Translations under genes and position numbers: made by a program
The notes under the pieces: model-generated
Told to the model about the DNA's origin: nothing
Database searches by the model: none
What the model saw: only the letters and a program-made list of their open reading frames with translations
NCBI RefSeq assembly: GCF_019097595.1
Contig: NC_080711.1
Coordinates: 20,546,928 to 20,610,927, forward strand
Direction: 5' to 3'
DNA length: 64,000 bases
From: Hemibagrus wyckioides
Taxonomy: Eukaryota > Chordata > Actinopteri > Siluriformes > Bagridae
Shown: positions 11,807 to 22,627 of the stretch, one piece after another
Numbering within the stretch: position 1 is the first letter of the stretch
Layout of the letters: every line of letters begins with the position of its first letter

Positions 11807-12335
11807 CAGCTCTGGAAAAAAATAAGAGACCACTGCAAAATAATCAGTTTCTTGTGTTTTTTTCTTACAGGTTCATGTATTGGTGAGATGAACAGTTTTG
11901 TTTCATTTTTTGTGAACTGCTGATAATATTTCTCCTAAATTTAAAATATAACTATTGTTATTTAGAGTGTATATTTAAAGGAAATGACAACACATTAAAA
12001 TAACCCAAGATCATGCAGTATTTGCAGAGCTTTAATAACTCAAATAAAACAAAATGCAAATAATTTGTAAACAAATAGTGTAAATGCTTTGGCTAAATAA
12101 CATTAAGAAATCAGTATTTGGTGGAATAACCCCGATTTGTATGCGTTTGGGCTCCATGCTCTCCACCAGTTTCTCACACTGCTGTTGGGGAACTTTATAC
12201 CACTCTTTTTGCAAAAAGCAAACTGCTCAGCTTTACGTGATGGTTTGTGACCATCCATCTTCCTCTTCCAGAGGTTTTCAATAGGGTTCAAATCTGGAGA
12301 TTGAGCAGTGGTCTCTTATTTTTTTTCCAGAGCTG
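11807..12335. mobile_element. Internally deleted Tc1-like element
   Basis: Terminal inverted repeats of about 28 bp: CAGCTCTGGAAAAAAATAAG at the left and its near-complement ending CCAGAGCTG at the right. A TA precedes the left end. Internal GGTGGAATAACCCCGAT and GAGGTTTTCAATAGGGTTC match the conserved Tc1-like transposase region on the minus strand, but most of the transposase is missing. It interrupts sequence that is continuous in units 1 and 3. Confidence 0.82.
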
Positions 12336-12896
12336 AATATTTTAAAAATGACATGTTGACATGCAGAATTGATCCTAGTACTTAATCCTGTGCAGGCTTT
12401 TCTTTTCCATTGTCAGTGTAAACGTGTAGCTTTAAAGCAGTCTAAAGTAATACAAATACAAAATACAAAAATAGTGAATCACAATACTAAAAGACGATAT
12501 GCTACTACAATATGATTCTACGACATTAAATACATTTTTTATTGAATTTTTATGAGTTTATTCAAAGGGTGCATCATCTATTTTGTGTCATTTGTCTTGC
12601 TTTGTATATAATTAAAATTCTAGTCTTTGGATGATATGGGGGGGGGTGATAATTTCAAAAGGAAAACAATTTCCAGTGAAAAACAACAGTTTGCTGGAAT
12701 ATCATTTATTTATCAGGTAATCACTGATGCTGTTATCAATATAGTTTGTCTGACATTTTTTTTTCAATCAAAATTCAGCAAATAAGTAAAGCAAGTGTAG
12801 AAGATAAACACAGTTTTGAAGTTCACACAGATCAGAAGTGTGTTTCAGTGTGTAATAATATCAACAGAATGATGATGATTTTTCCTTCCTCTGCAG

Positions 12897-13214
12897 GTTC
12901 AGTGTTTCAGGATCATGTTTTCTGTAGATTTACTCAGAGGAATCAGTGTTATGTAGCTGTGGGACAACATCTGCACCTGCAAATGCCCCAGGAGGATGGG
13001 TTTGACCTGAAGGCCTCTAGTTTAATTTTAAGATATAGAAAAACCCAAAGTTCCCCACCAACACCACGTCTCCCAAGATGGCAGTTTGTTAATGATAATA
13101 AAACTATGATACTAACCAGTGCAGAGAGGAGCGACTCTGAAACATACACTTTAATCATCTATGATGTAGATGGGAGAAATAAAGGCAGTTATACTCTCCA
13201 GGTGAACATTGAAG
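12897..13214 (+). CDS. Gene B V exon 2
   Basis: A 318-bp phase 1-1 exon, open throughout, with DSETYTLIIYDVDG and a VNIEG end. DSG has become DSE. Both splice sites are conserved. Confidence 0.8.
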
Positions 13215-13578
13215 GTAGGACCACACAACCTCTAATCACATCACACGGCACACTACAAGTTATTTCATAAATCTATAAAATATAAACATTCATCCACACT
13301 ATAGTCTCTCTCAAGGTTTTGTCTTATATTTTAGTTTTTATTCATACAAATGTTGCGTTATCTAATCAAAAATGCAGAAACGTACATACTCACTTTCACA
13401 AAAAAAAATCTAGTGTGTTTGATGTTAAAATTTTAATCTTTATTAGACAGTGATAAAAAGTCATGCTTCCTCTACCTCTTTCTGTTTTTGAGATTATGTT
13501 GTGTTTCTGATTTGTTTTTCATTTTTGTTTTGATAATGTGTTTAGTAATTTATTCTGAATTGTTTTTCTCATCTGCAG

Positions 13579-13808
13579 CTCAGGTGTCCTCAGTGAAAGT
13601 GTCATACAGCTTCTTGTCTCTTGGAATCATGAAAGTGAACTGTTCTGCTGATGGAGACAACCTCCACTTCAGCTGGACTTCTGATTTTAACACACTTCCT
13701 CAACTGGAGAATGGGACCAGCACTGTCATACTGGAACAAGACTATCAAGGAAATCTTACCTGCCACGTAGAAAATCATGTCAGCCGTGACCACAACACCA
13801 ATGTCCTG
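13579..13808 (+). pseudogene. Gene B C2 exon with 13-bp deletion
   Basis: Aligns with the 243-bp C2 exons of genes A and D but is 230 bp. The bases between the RDHNT codons and CAATGTCCTG are lost, removing the fourth cysteine's frame and changing the exit phase from 1 to 0. The acceptor and GTGAGT donor remain. Confidence 0.85.
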
Positions 13809-14733
13809 GTGAGTCTGTCTTTTATAAAGAATGATTTGATGAAGAAAAATCCAATGGAGCAGTTTGTAAATACAGACACAAAACAGCCAGATCCCCATTT
13901 TGCCTGAGGACTGCCTTGATTAATACAGCCTGTTGTCATATACAGTCTTATATAATCATGACTGCTCCTTCACAAAGTTTGATTTCTCTTTACAATTCCA
14001 GTTCATCTCAGTCAGTACATCTCAGTTGTCTTTTACTGAACACTCCCTGCATTCCAAAATTACAAAATGTATAGTTGTTTTTTTCTCGGAATGCCAGTCA
14101 AATGATATTTGAAGGACAAAAAATCCTTAGAAAAAACAAATGTTCCACAAGCAATAAATGGTCTAATATACAGTATTTTTTAAAAATGACATGTTGACAT
14201 GCAGAATTGATCCTAGTACTTAATCCTGTGCAGGCTTTTCTTTTCCATTGTTAGTGTTAACGTGTAGTTTTAAAGGAGTCTAAAATAATACAAATACAAA
14301 ATACAAAAATAGTGAATCACAATACTAAAAGACGATATGCTACTACAATATAATTCTACAACATTAAATACATTTTTTATTGAATTTTTATGAGTTTATT
14401 CAAAGGGCACATCCTCTGTTTTGTGTCATTTTTCTTGCTTTGTATATAATTAAAATTCTAGTCTTTGGATGATATGGGGGGGGTGATAATTTCAAAAGGA
14501 AAACAATTTCCAGTGAAAAACAACAGTTTGCTGGAATATCATTTATTTATCAGATAATCACTGATGCTGTTATCAATATAGTTTGTCTGACATTTTTTTT
14601 CCAATAAAAATTCAGCAAAAAAGTAAATCAAGCATAGAAGATAAACACAAAGTTTTGAAGTTTACACAGATCAGAAGTGTTTCAGTGTGCAATAATATTA
14701 ACAGAATGCTGATGATTTTTTCTTCCTTTGCAG

Positions 14734-15054
14734 GTTCACTGTTTCAGGATCATGTTGTCTGTAGATTTACTCAGAGGAATCAGTGTTATGTAGCTGTGGG
14801 ACAACATCTGCACCTGCAAATGCCCTAGGAGGATGGGTTTGACCTGAAGACAAACACTGGTTTAATTTTAAGATATAGGAAAACCCAAAGTTCCCCACCA
14901 ACACCACGTCTCCCAAGATGGCAGTTTGTTAATGATAATAAAACTATGATACTAACCAGTGCAGAGAGGAACGACTCTGGAACATACACTTTAAACATCT
15001 ATGATGTAGACGGGAGAAATAAAGGCAGTTCTACTCTCCAGGTGAACATTGAAG
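14734..15054 (+). pseudogene. Gene B V exon 3 with nonsense codon
   Basis: A full 321-bp V exon with both splice sites, but the conserved QMPWED Trp codon is TAG at 14825-14827. It lies after C2, so it belongs to a third tandem unit that has no C2 of its own. Confidence 0.85.
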
Positions 15055-15162
15055 GTAGGACCACACAACCTCTAATCACATCACACAGCACACTACAAGC
15101 TATTTTATGAATGTACAAAATGTAAATATTCATCATTGTTTAATAATAAATATTACTAACAT

Positions 15163-15475
15163 TAGGCGGCATGGTGGCTTAGTGGCTTAGTGACCTCCTG
15201 TGTCCTGGGTTAGAGTCTCGCTCCTGCTCACTGTATGTGTGGAGTTTGCATGTTCTCCCCGTGCTTGGTGGGTTTCCTCCCACAGTCCAAAGACATGCTT
15301 CTAGGCTGATTGGCGTCTCTAATTTGCCCATAGTATGTGATAGTGTGAGTGAATGAGTGTGTGTGTGCCCTGTGATGGGTTGGCACTCCATCCAGCCTTG
15401 ATGCCTGATGATACCTGAGATAGGCACAGGCTCCCAGAGGATAGATCGGATAAGCGGTACAGACAACGAAATAAA
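15163..15475 (+). repeat. Dispersed SINE-like repeat, full-length type
   Basis: Begins GCGGCATGGTGGCTTAGTGG, continues GTGGAGTTTGCATGTTCTCC and GATGGGTTGGCACTCCATCC, and ends GGATAAGCGGTACAGA. This is a very common fish repeat. Fragments recur at 16,430 and 22,512. Confidence 0.75.
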
Positions 15476-15586
15476 AAATTACTAACACTATTGTCCAGCA
15501 GGTTCCTACTTACTTTTACCATCCACTTTATTCTTAGTTATCTAATCAGCCAATCATGTGTTTGATCTCTGTGACATTTGACATCT

Positions 15587-15905
15587 CGCTAGCTCTCTCT
15601 CTCTGATTTGATGATTGAGTTTGTGTTCACATGGCCCTTGAAGGTCAGAGGACACCAAAGAGTAAGACTTTAATACTTGCTAGCTAGAAAAATTAACTTA
15701 TTACCAAAGTTCATTTTGAAAAATAAAGTATGTGACATATAAAAACAGAAGAAAAACTAGAAAATTGAATGTTTAAAGCTGATGTAATGTCTACAGCTGA
15801 TCACCTGAGCTTTATTTTTTCCATCCAAAACTCAGGACCAGGAACCAGGACCGTAAACCTGGACCAGGATTAGAAGAGTCAGACAGTGGCTGATCTCCTC
15901 TATAC
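15587..15905 (+). pseudogene. Relic TM and terminal exons, gene B short-tail type
   Basis: The CT-rich tract followed by TTTGTGTTCACATGG, then GGTCAGAGGACACCAAAGAG and GTAAGAC, aligns loosely with the gene C TM exon and donor; most of the hydrophobic stretch is missing. Further on, AACTCAG and GTAAACCTGG resemble the gene C last exon. The match is weak and read by eye. Confidence 0.35.
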
Positions 15906-16429
15906 GGGCAACCATCACTCATCCAGACTGAAACATAATTAAAATGTAACTATAACTGATGCTTAATAGAGAAAATAAATTCACTTTCTCAGTCCACATC
16001 TAGACTTTCAATAACTAAATCAGCTTCATGATTCCTGCAGATTCCTTATTGAGTGCTAATTTCATTTGTTATGTTTTACTCCTAATATTCTAACAACAAT
16101 TTAATGCTTTGATGTTACTATTAAAATCATAGCAACAATTTAACACACTAAATATTTGAAATGTAAATCCAATTTCTATGTCCTATGTCCTATATGTGTG
16201 GATGCTGAAATAAAAATTGTTTGAGTTGTACTCAAATAGTTTTTGTATTTTTTTAATCTAACACACCTAAACATTCACATGATCTAGACTGTTCTATGGT
16301 CTGTATATACTGTAGCATACAGTTAAGGAGGAACAGTGGCAAGAAGAATGTCACCATCAAGAAGGGCAATGACTGACCACAAAGACATTGCACAAATCTC
16401 CTTTAAATTGTTTAAACTGTCTAGGTAGT

Positions 16430-16530
16430 ATGTGTGTGTTTGTGCCCTGTGATGGGTTACTACCTTGTCCAGACTGTCCAGCATCTTGTGCACTCATCTT
16501 GAGTCCTCTGGGAAAGGCTCCTGCTCAAGA
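16430..16530 (+). repeat. 3' fragment of the SINE-like repeat seen at 15,163
   Basis: GTGCCCTGTGATGGGTTA and GTCCTCTGGGAAAGGCTCC match the 3' half of that repeat. Confidence 0.5.
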
Positions 16531-16884
16531 GATCATGGTTTACTATTCTACCCCGAGTTACTGCAGTGGCACGATCATATCATGGTCCAACTTCTGTGAT
16601 CATGATGAAACCTACACAACCTGGTTTTTATTTCTCAACCAGCCAAATAACTGTAATTATTTCCTCTAACAAATGATCCAAGCCTCAGTGTGATGAATCA
16701 GTGACAAGTCAAGGGAGCAAGTGCATACATTTAAACATCTTAAGCTAATAAAGACATACATGTTCCTGATTTCCTGATAGCTGTTTGTTGTTAGAATAAA
16801 ATAGTAAGAACTCTTCAATGGTCTTGATTAACATTCTGTCCAACACCAAAAAAAAATCTGTGGTACTTCCTCTAATTCTCAGAA

Positions 16885-19110
16885 CAATTCAATTCAATTT
16901 ATTTTTGTATAGCGCTTACAAAGAGTATTTATAACAAAGAGTATTGTCTCAAAGCAGCTTTACATGAGAAACGACATAAGAAAACAACAAACATATAAAC
17001 AGACAAACAGACAAACAGTCCTAGATGTTATCCCAAGTGAGCAAGCCTGAGGTGACTGAGGCGACTGTGGCAAGGAAAAACTCCCTTAGATGGTAAGAGG
17101 AAACATTGAGAGGAACCAGACTCAAAAGGGAACCCATCCTCATTTGGGTGACAATTGTGTGATGCAGATACAGCATGTGTAGAATGTTATGTAAATCAAT
17201 AAGGAGGTTGTTGTCCACAGCGCTGCTTGAATATCCCAATCCCCACAAGCAGAACCCGGCTGGAGCTGGTCCATCTCCGGATGCCACTGGAGCCGGCACA
17301 GTCTCTGTATGCTTCGGGATGGGTAGAAGAAGGGAAACAATGGAACAGCATTAGCATAGCTGCTGTTCATAATATTAGCAGTACTAGATGATAATGTGCA
17401 TTTAATCAGATGTACTGGAGCACAAGGTTATGGGATGTGTTAAATGTATGCCAGGCTAAAGAGATAAGTCTTTAGTCTACATTTAAACTGGGAGACTGTG
17501 TCTGAGCACCGAACACTGTCGAGAAGACTATTCCAAAGTTTTGGAGCTAAATACGAAAACGCTCTACCCCCTTTTGTGGACTTTGATATTCTGGGAACTA
17601 CTAGAAGTCCGGAATTTTGCGATCTTAAAGAGCGTGGTGGATTGTAACGTGTTAGAAGACTGGATAGATAGGTGGGAGCTAAACCAATTAGAGCCTTGTG
17701 CATAAGTAGTGCTAATTTATAGTCAATTCTAAACTTAACAGGTAGCCAGTGCAGGGATGATAATATTGGGGTTATATGATCAAATTTTCTTGATCTGGTA
17801 AGAACTCTGGCGGCTGCATTCTGGACTAGGGTTAGGGTTAGCAACTGTAGCTTGTTTATTGAAGATGCAGGACAACCACCTAGTAATGCATTACAGTAGT
17901 CCAGTCTGGAGGTCATGAATGCATGAACTAGTTTTTCTGCATCAGATACAGATAAAACGTTCCTAAGCTTGGCAATATTTCTAAGATGGAAAAAGGCTGT
18001 TTTTGTGGTATTGGAAATATGATTTTCAAAGGATAAGTTGCTGTCTAATATTACGCCCAGATCTTTCACTGTTGAGCTAGTAGTAACAGTGCATCCTTCT
18101 AGATGCAAGCTGAATTGCGAGAGCTTCTGTGTACTGGTTTTTGGGCCAATAAGTAATATCTGTGTCTTATCAGAATTTAATAATAGGAAATTAATGGTCA
18201 TCCAATTTCTAATATCTTTAACACATTCAGTTAGTCTAGACAAATTAGATATTTTAGATACATAGATATCTGATTTTGATGAAATATATAACTGGGTATC
18301 ATCGGCATAACAATGGAAACTAATCCCATGCCTTCTAATGACGTTACCCAATGGAAGCATGTATACTGAGAAAAGCAGAGGTCCTAAAACTGACCCTTGT
18401 GGGACCCCGTATTTCACTGGCACTACACTGGACAGTTCTCCATTTAAATCTACAAAGTGGTATCGATCTGACAGGTAGGATCTAAACCATTTTAATGCCT
18501 GTCCCTGCATACCTGTGTGATTTTGTAAGCGATCTATGAGGATATTATGGTCTATAGTGTCGAATGCAACACTAAGATCAAGCAAGACTAAAATCAAGAT
18601 GCAGCCTTGGTCCGAAGCTAAAAGCAAGTCATTAGTGATTTTATCTAGTGCAGATTCTGTGCTATGATGGGGCCTGAAACCTGACTGAAATTCTTCAAGG
18701 ATATTGTTTTCCTGTAGGAAGGAGCATAATTGGGCTGACACCACTTTTTCTAATATTTTAGATATAAATGGAAGGTTTGAAATCGGTCTGTAATTTGATA
18801 TTTCATCAGGGTCTAGTTTCGGTTTCTTAAGAAGAGGCTTAATAACTGCTAACTTGAGAGATTTTGGGACATGACCTAGATATATAACGAGCAGTTAATA
18901 ATATTGAGAAGAGGCTCTCCAGCTGCATGTATCACTTCTTTCAGCAATCTATTTGGAATTGGATCTAGCAAACATGTTGTTGATTTAGCCGTGGTGATAA
19001 GTTTAACTAGCTCTTCCTGCCCTATGCTGGTAAAGCACTGTAGCTTTAAATGTGGAGCTATAGGCTGGTCTGGATCACCGGATGCCGTCAATGGTTGAAC
19101 ATCCAATATT
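16885..19110 (-). mobile_element. 5'-truncated LINE, CR1/L2-like
   Basis: Runs on the minus strand. It ends at the low coordinates with a 3' tail that includes a reverse-complemented CAATTCAATTTATTTTTGTA and GGCAAGGAAAAACTCCCTTA. The reverse transcriptase frame lies at 17440-18880. Upstream coding sequence at 18,880-19,106 is in another frame, and nothing of an endonuclease domain is visible. The same 3' tail stands alone at 33,364. Confidence 0.8.
17440..18880 (-). pseudogene. LINE reverse transcriptase fragment
   Basis: One long minus-strand frame contains [19 protein letters not shown], then [38 protein letters not shown] and the catalytic YADDTQLY, then LGVILD and a C-terminal [14 protein letters not shown]. 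These are ordered fingers-palm-thumb motifs of a CR1/L2-type RT. The frame breaks near 18,880, so the protein lacks its N terminus. Two extra Leu-Thr pairs before [10 protein letters not shown] come from telomere-like hexamers at about 17,827-17,841. It is not an independent gene. Confidence 0.85.
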
Positions 19111-19812
19111 TTGTTCCTGATACTATCAATTTTTTTAGTGAAGAAATTTATAAATCCTCACTACTAAACTGTGCTGAAATACTCTCTCAAGAAATCTGAT
19201 GCTTTGTTAGTTTAGCCACTGTATTAAATAAGAATCTGGGATTGTTCTGGTTTATTTCTATCAGTTTGACAGGACAGTGATATTATTGATATAAAATGAG
19301 CTTTACTTTGTCATTGGAATTTTTTATTACTCATGAATAAGATATCTAGCTAGTAGACAGAGAAAGAGAGAGCGAGGGGACTGCTATGGATGAAATGAAA
19401 ATCCATGTCCTCTTTGGGATCTTGGAAAGTGGATTTTTTTTTTTTTTTTTTTCATTTTTTAAATATTCTTAAATATAAACAGAATATTTATTCTGAGAAA
19501 ATACAGAGAATACAAGCACAAACTATTCAAGATAGCTACAATATAGCTACAAAACAACACAGAGCTACCCACTGATGACCCAATGACTCTTGCTTGAAGC
19601 TGCATCTGAAATAAAAATAATATAAATGAATGATAAAAATGTCAAGCTCAAGATTTAAGGATCGAATTGATAGGTAGTTTAACAAAAAACGACAAAACAC
19701 TTAAGGCACTAAGCTCTCAACCTACAGTATAAGAAACTCTCTATAATGTAGCCAAATTGCTCATGAACATTATGTGATAATTCATCCTGAGGTGTTTGTC
19801 TCAAATCTGCAG

Positions 19813-20033
19813 CTGAAGTGTTCTCAGTGAAAGTGTCATACAGCTGCATGTCCCCTGGAATCATTGTCCTGTTCTGCTGATGGATACAACCTGTGCTTCA
19901 GCTGGACTTCTGATTTAAAGTCCTTCACTCAACTAGAGGACAGAAACAGCAGTTTGCTGCTGGAACAAAACCATGGATATGTCACCTGCCATGTAGAAAC
20001 TGACATCAGTAGTGTGCAACGTTCCACGTCTCG
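19813..20033 (+). pseudogene. Gene C C2 exon, frameshifted
   Basis: Keeps the AATCTGCAG acceptor, FSWTSD and VTCHVE. About 5 bp are missing before the CSADG codons relative to the intact C2 exons, and the donor is a diverged GTCAGT. Confidence 0.78.
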
Positions 20034-20210
20034 GTCAGTCTTTTTTAAATAATGAATCAAAGAAGCAAAAATAATTTGTCAAGTTCATAATCTGAAGTTG
20101 GTTTTTACGTTCACAAATCAAAGTCTAGAGACTACGTACTTTCTAACATCCATCTAACCTGGCGCTATGTGACTCAAGCCGATATTTTTAATTTTTATTT
20201 TACTCTTAAC

Positions 20211-20957
20211 CAGTGGTGTAGAGGTCCCTGGAGAAGTGGGTATACTCTTAATTTATGCCCCCAAAATTTTTTAAAGTGGTCCAGCAAATAACAATGACGG
20301 GCAAATAGTAATTTCGAGCCCTGACACGTTAACATAATTTATAAGGTCCTGTTATTAAAAAGTCCTCACCTTGGTTAACGTCTTTAGCTGAAGAGGCAGC
20401 ATCTCTGTCACTGTAGCACCCTCTCTCAGGGTGGGGGAGGAACCGCTGATGTTAGCTGTGCTGCTGTCTACATCACTATCGTTACCTGAGCTGCTGGCTA
20501 CAGCACAGATGTAGCACTGTGAGGTCGTTTGTAATTCTGAAAACAAATTTTTGTTTGAGTAGTTCGCTTCATCCTTCTTATTAATTTCATTAATTGAAAA
20601 AGCGTTGAACATTGCTAAAATGACAGGCAGCGAATCAGTTAATGATTGACAATGCTCTGATCCAATAGCGTTGGGCATTGTCAGACTGTCAGGGGTGGGA
20701 CGGTTGCTATCATATTTCAAGGGAAGTCAGCGTCCCGGTCCTGAATGCATCGCTGTATTTACTGGGTGTTTTTAGGGAATAGTTGCATTTATTCACAATT
20801 TAATTGGATTAGCTACTCATGTGATGATCTTTCATAATTTTCGCTAATGCAGGACACAACTGAATGATGCGCATCAGAGGGGATTTAGAATTGGGTATAA
20901 GCAAAGCCGACTGATAAAGAAGTGGGTATACGCCGTATACCCTGCATTACACCACTG
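20211..20957. mobile_element. Non-autonomous hAT-like element with 8-bp target duplication
   Basis: Starts CAGTGGTGTA and ends TACACCACTG, so the outer 10 bp are perfect inverted repeats. It is flanked on both sides by CTCTTAAC (20203-20210 and 20958-20965). An 8-bp duplication and a CAGTG start are hAT hallmarks. Inside, a 121-codon minus-strand frame (20355-20720) is not a complete transposase. Confidence 0.88.
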
Positions 20958-21328
20958 CTCTTAACCTTAAGTCTTCTTTTTCTACAGAGGCCAGTTTCAC
21001 CCAGTCTAATATTGGTAGGTTTCTTATTTCATGCAGTTCCTCTTTATTCTGTGCTAATTTTGCAACTAATGATTACTTAGAGTAGAGTGATGATGTACAA
21101 GACATGTGTCACATGAAATGTGTATTACTCACGATACAAACTTGAGCTTGGGGCAGGTTAACAAAACACAGAGAGTGATGTGTAACAGTTTAGAAATATT
21201 GTGAGAAAACAAAGAAGACTACAAATCGACTGAATTTATAATGAGTGAAAGAGGCCACAGGTACAACAGGAACGGGCAGGCGTTTGTGATGTCCCATAAC
21301 TTTTTGGTTCTCTCTCTCTCTCTCTCAG

Positions 21329-21434
21329 GTTTCATGGTGTTTGTGTCTGCATTGTGTCATCATCCTGCTGTCACTGTTAGTAGGAGGATTTTACATCTAC
21401 ACCAGAATCTACAGCAACCAGAGAACATTTGATA
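21329..21434 (+). pseudogene. Gene C transmembrane exon
   Basis: Follows a (CT)n-AG acceptor and ends at GTAAGA. One frame encodes the hydrophobic LLSLLVGGFYIYTRIYSNQR, but the phase-1 entry reads FMVFVSALCHH first, so one base appears lost or gained. Confidence 0.65.
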
Positions 21435-21481
21435 GTAAGACATTAATACTAGCTTAGAAAATAGGCACAATAGTCCATATA

Positions 21482-21849
21482 TGTAACGATGCTTGCAGAA
21501 CCAGAGCGCCAGAGGGAGCCATCACCCGAATATTGACATTTGCAAACTCACTTCCTGTCTTACTCGGGTATTTAAGCAGCACGCTGCCTATTGTTCTCTG
21601 CGAAGTATTGTTCTCTCTAGTGGATTACTTACCAAGCCTTGTTGATTGCCTGCTACGTGTATGATCTTTGCCTGTTACTGTTTTTCTACGAGTCTCGGTT
21701 TTGCGGTTTTGGTTTCTGTTCGCTAGTTCTTGATTTTCCGGTTTTTGACCCTTTCGCTTAGCCATATCGATTCCGGTTCTTGCCTGCCGTTTTGTGAATA
21801 AAGATCTGCATATGGATTCTACTACACCTGCCCCGAGCGCGTCCTTACA
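21482..21849. mobile_element. Solo LTR with 5-bp target duplication
   Basis: A 368-bp segment beginning TGTAACG and ending CCTTACA is flanked by ATATA at 21477-21481 and 21850-21854. It contains a TATA-like GGGTATTTAAGC and a GAATAAAG polyadenylation-like signal in LTR order. There is no internal region, so it is a recombined LTR retrotransposon remnant of unknown family. Confidence 0.85.
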
Positions 21850-22384
21850 ATATACAAGTATCTCAAAATGTAAAGACAGGAGAGCATGAGTAGCTTCTGT
21901 GATGATGTAATTGCAGAGGTGACCTGAGTGTCATTTCCTTCCACAGATCAGAAAGCTCTGTAAACCTGCATTAAGAACAGAAGAAGCAGTCACCATCGCT
22001 CTCCATCAATACCAAACTGTTTACAAAAAACACAAGTTTAATTTTAAACCACATTTCACATTTCTAAAACATCATCAGAATCTCCTATAATGTCTATATA
22101 ACTATGACCATTAATTTACAAAATCATGAAAGACAAAAACAGACATTAACTAAACCATAAGTCAGGATAGGATTCTCACATTGAGCATTATGTTAGAAAA
22201 TAGACATTAGCATAGTAAAAAGGGCTTCCTTTTAGGGCCCCTTTTCTGTATTTTTCTTAGAGAGGAGTGATAATAGTTTACATGGCGTGTAAATGTCAAA
22301 TTGTGATGCTGATTTACCCAGGTTCTAGAGACAATCACAAATAAATGAACAGGAACACAAATGTAAAGGTACAATCTATATTTC

Positions 22385-22420
22385 TTACTGCATTCTTCTT
22401 CTTCTTCTTCTTCTTCTCAT
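22385..22420. repeat. (TTC)n microsatellite
   Basis: About eight uninterrupted CTT/TTC triplets. Confidence 0.85.
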
Positions 22421-22511
22421 TATGATCTATTATATCACACAGTTTTGCATCATCATGATTGCTGTGATTTTTATGCCTTTTCTTTTGTCTTACATGACTT
22501 CCATTTTCGAC

Positions 22512-22627
22512 CTGTCCAGGGTGTATCCCTGCCTTTCGCCCGATGTGCGCTGGGATAGGCTCCAGCAGACCCCGGTGACCCTAATTAGGAATAAAGCGGG
22601 TATAGACAATGGATGGATGGATGGACT
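22512..22627 (+). repeat. 3' fragment of the SINE-like repeat seen at 15,163
   Basis: GTCCAGGGTGTATCCCTGCC, GGGATAGGCTCCAGCAGACC and the GGATGGATGGATGG tail are typical of the 3' end of this repeat. Confidence 0.75.

Larger units (their letters stand above)
8985..15905 (+). pseudogene. Gene B: CD2/SLAM-like receptor with tandem V exons, probably broken
   Basis: The parts in order are: signal exon 8985-9039, V1 11039-11359, a fused V fragment to 11562, V2 12897-13214, C2 13579-13808, V3 14734-15054, and faint short-tail TM and terminal exon relics at 15587-15660 and 15838-15880. Signal, V1 and V2 are open and in phase. The C2 exon has lost 13 bp, which shifts its frame, and V3 has TGG changed to TAG. 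No intact TM exon follows before gene C. A secreted or soluble V-V product from the first exons cannot be excluded, but a normal membrane receptor can be. The locus seems to have grown by duplication of units containing a minisatellite relic and a V exon, and unit 2 then took a Tc1-like insertion. Confidence 0.75.
19395..21963 (+). pseudogene. Gene C: short-tailed CD2/SLAM-like receptor relic
   Basis: The parts are: a truncated leader exon (MKIHVLFGIL, 19395-19424), a C2 exon 19813-20033 with a small deletion after PGI that shifts frame, a 27-bp exon 20988-21014, a TM exon 21329-21434 and a last exon 21947-21963. No V exon is visible. The TM exon read in phase 1 needs a one-base shift to reach its hydrophobic stretch (IILLSLLVGGFYIYTRIY). 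The intended tail is very short (about NQRTFDNQKAL) and has no tyrosine signalling motif, unlike genes A and D. A hAT-like element and a solo LTR have inserted in its introns. It looks like a dead paralogue of a non-inhibitory type. Confidence 0.7.
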
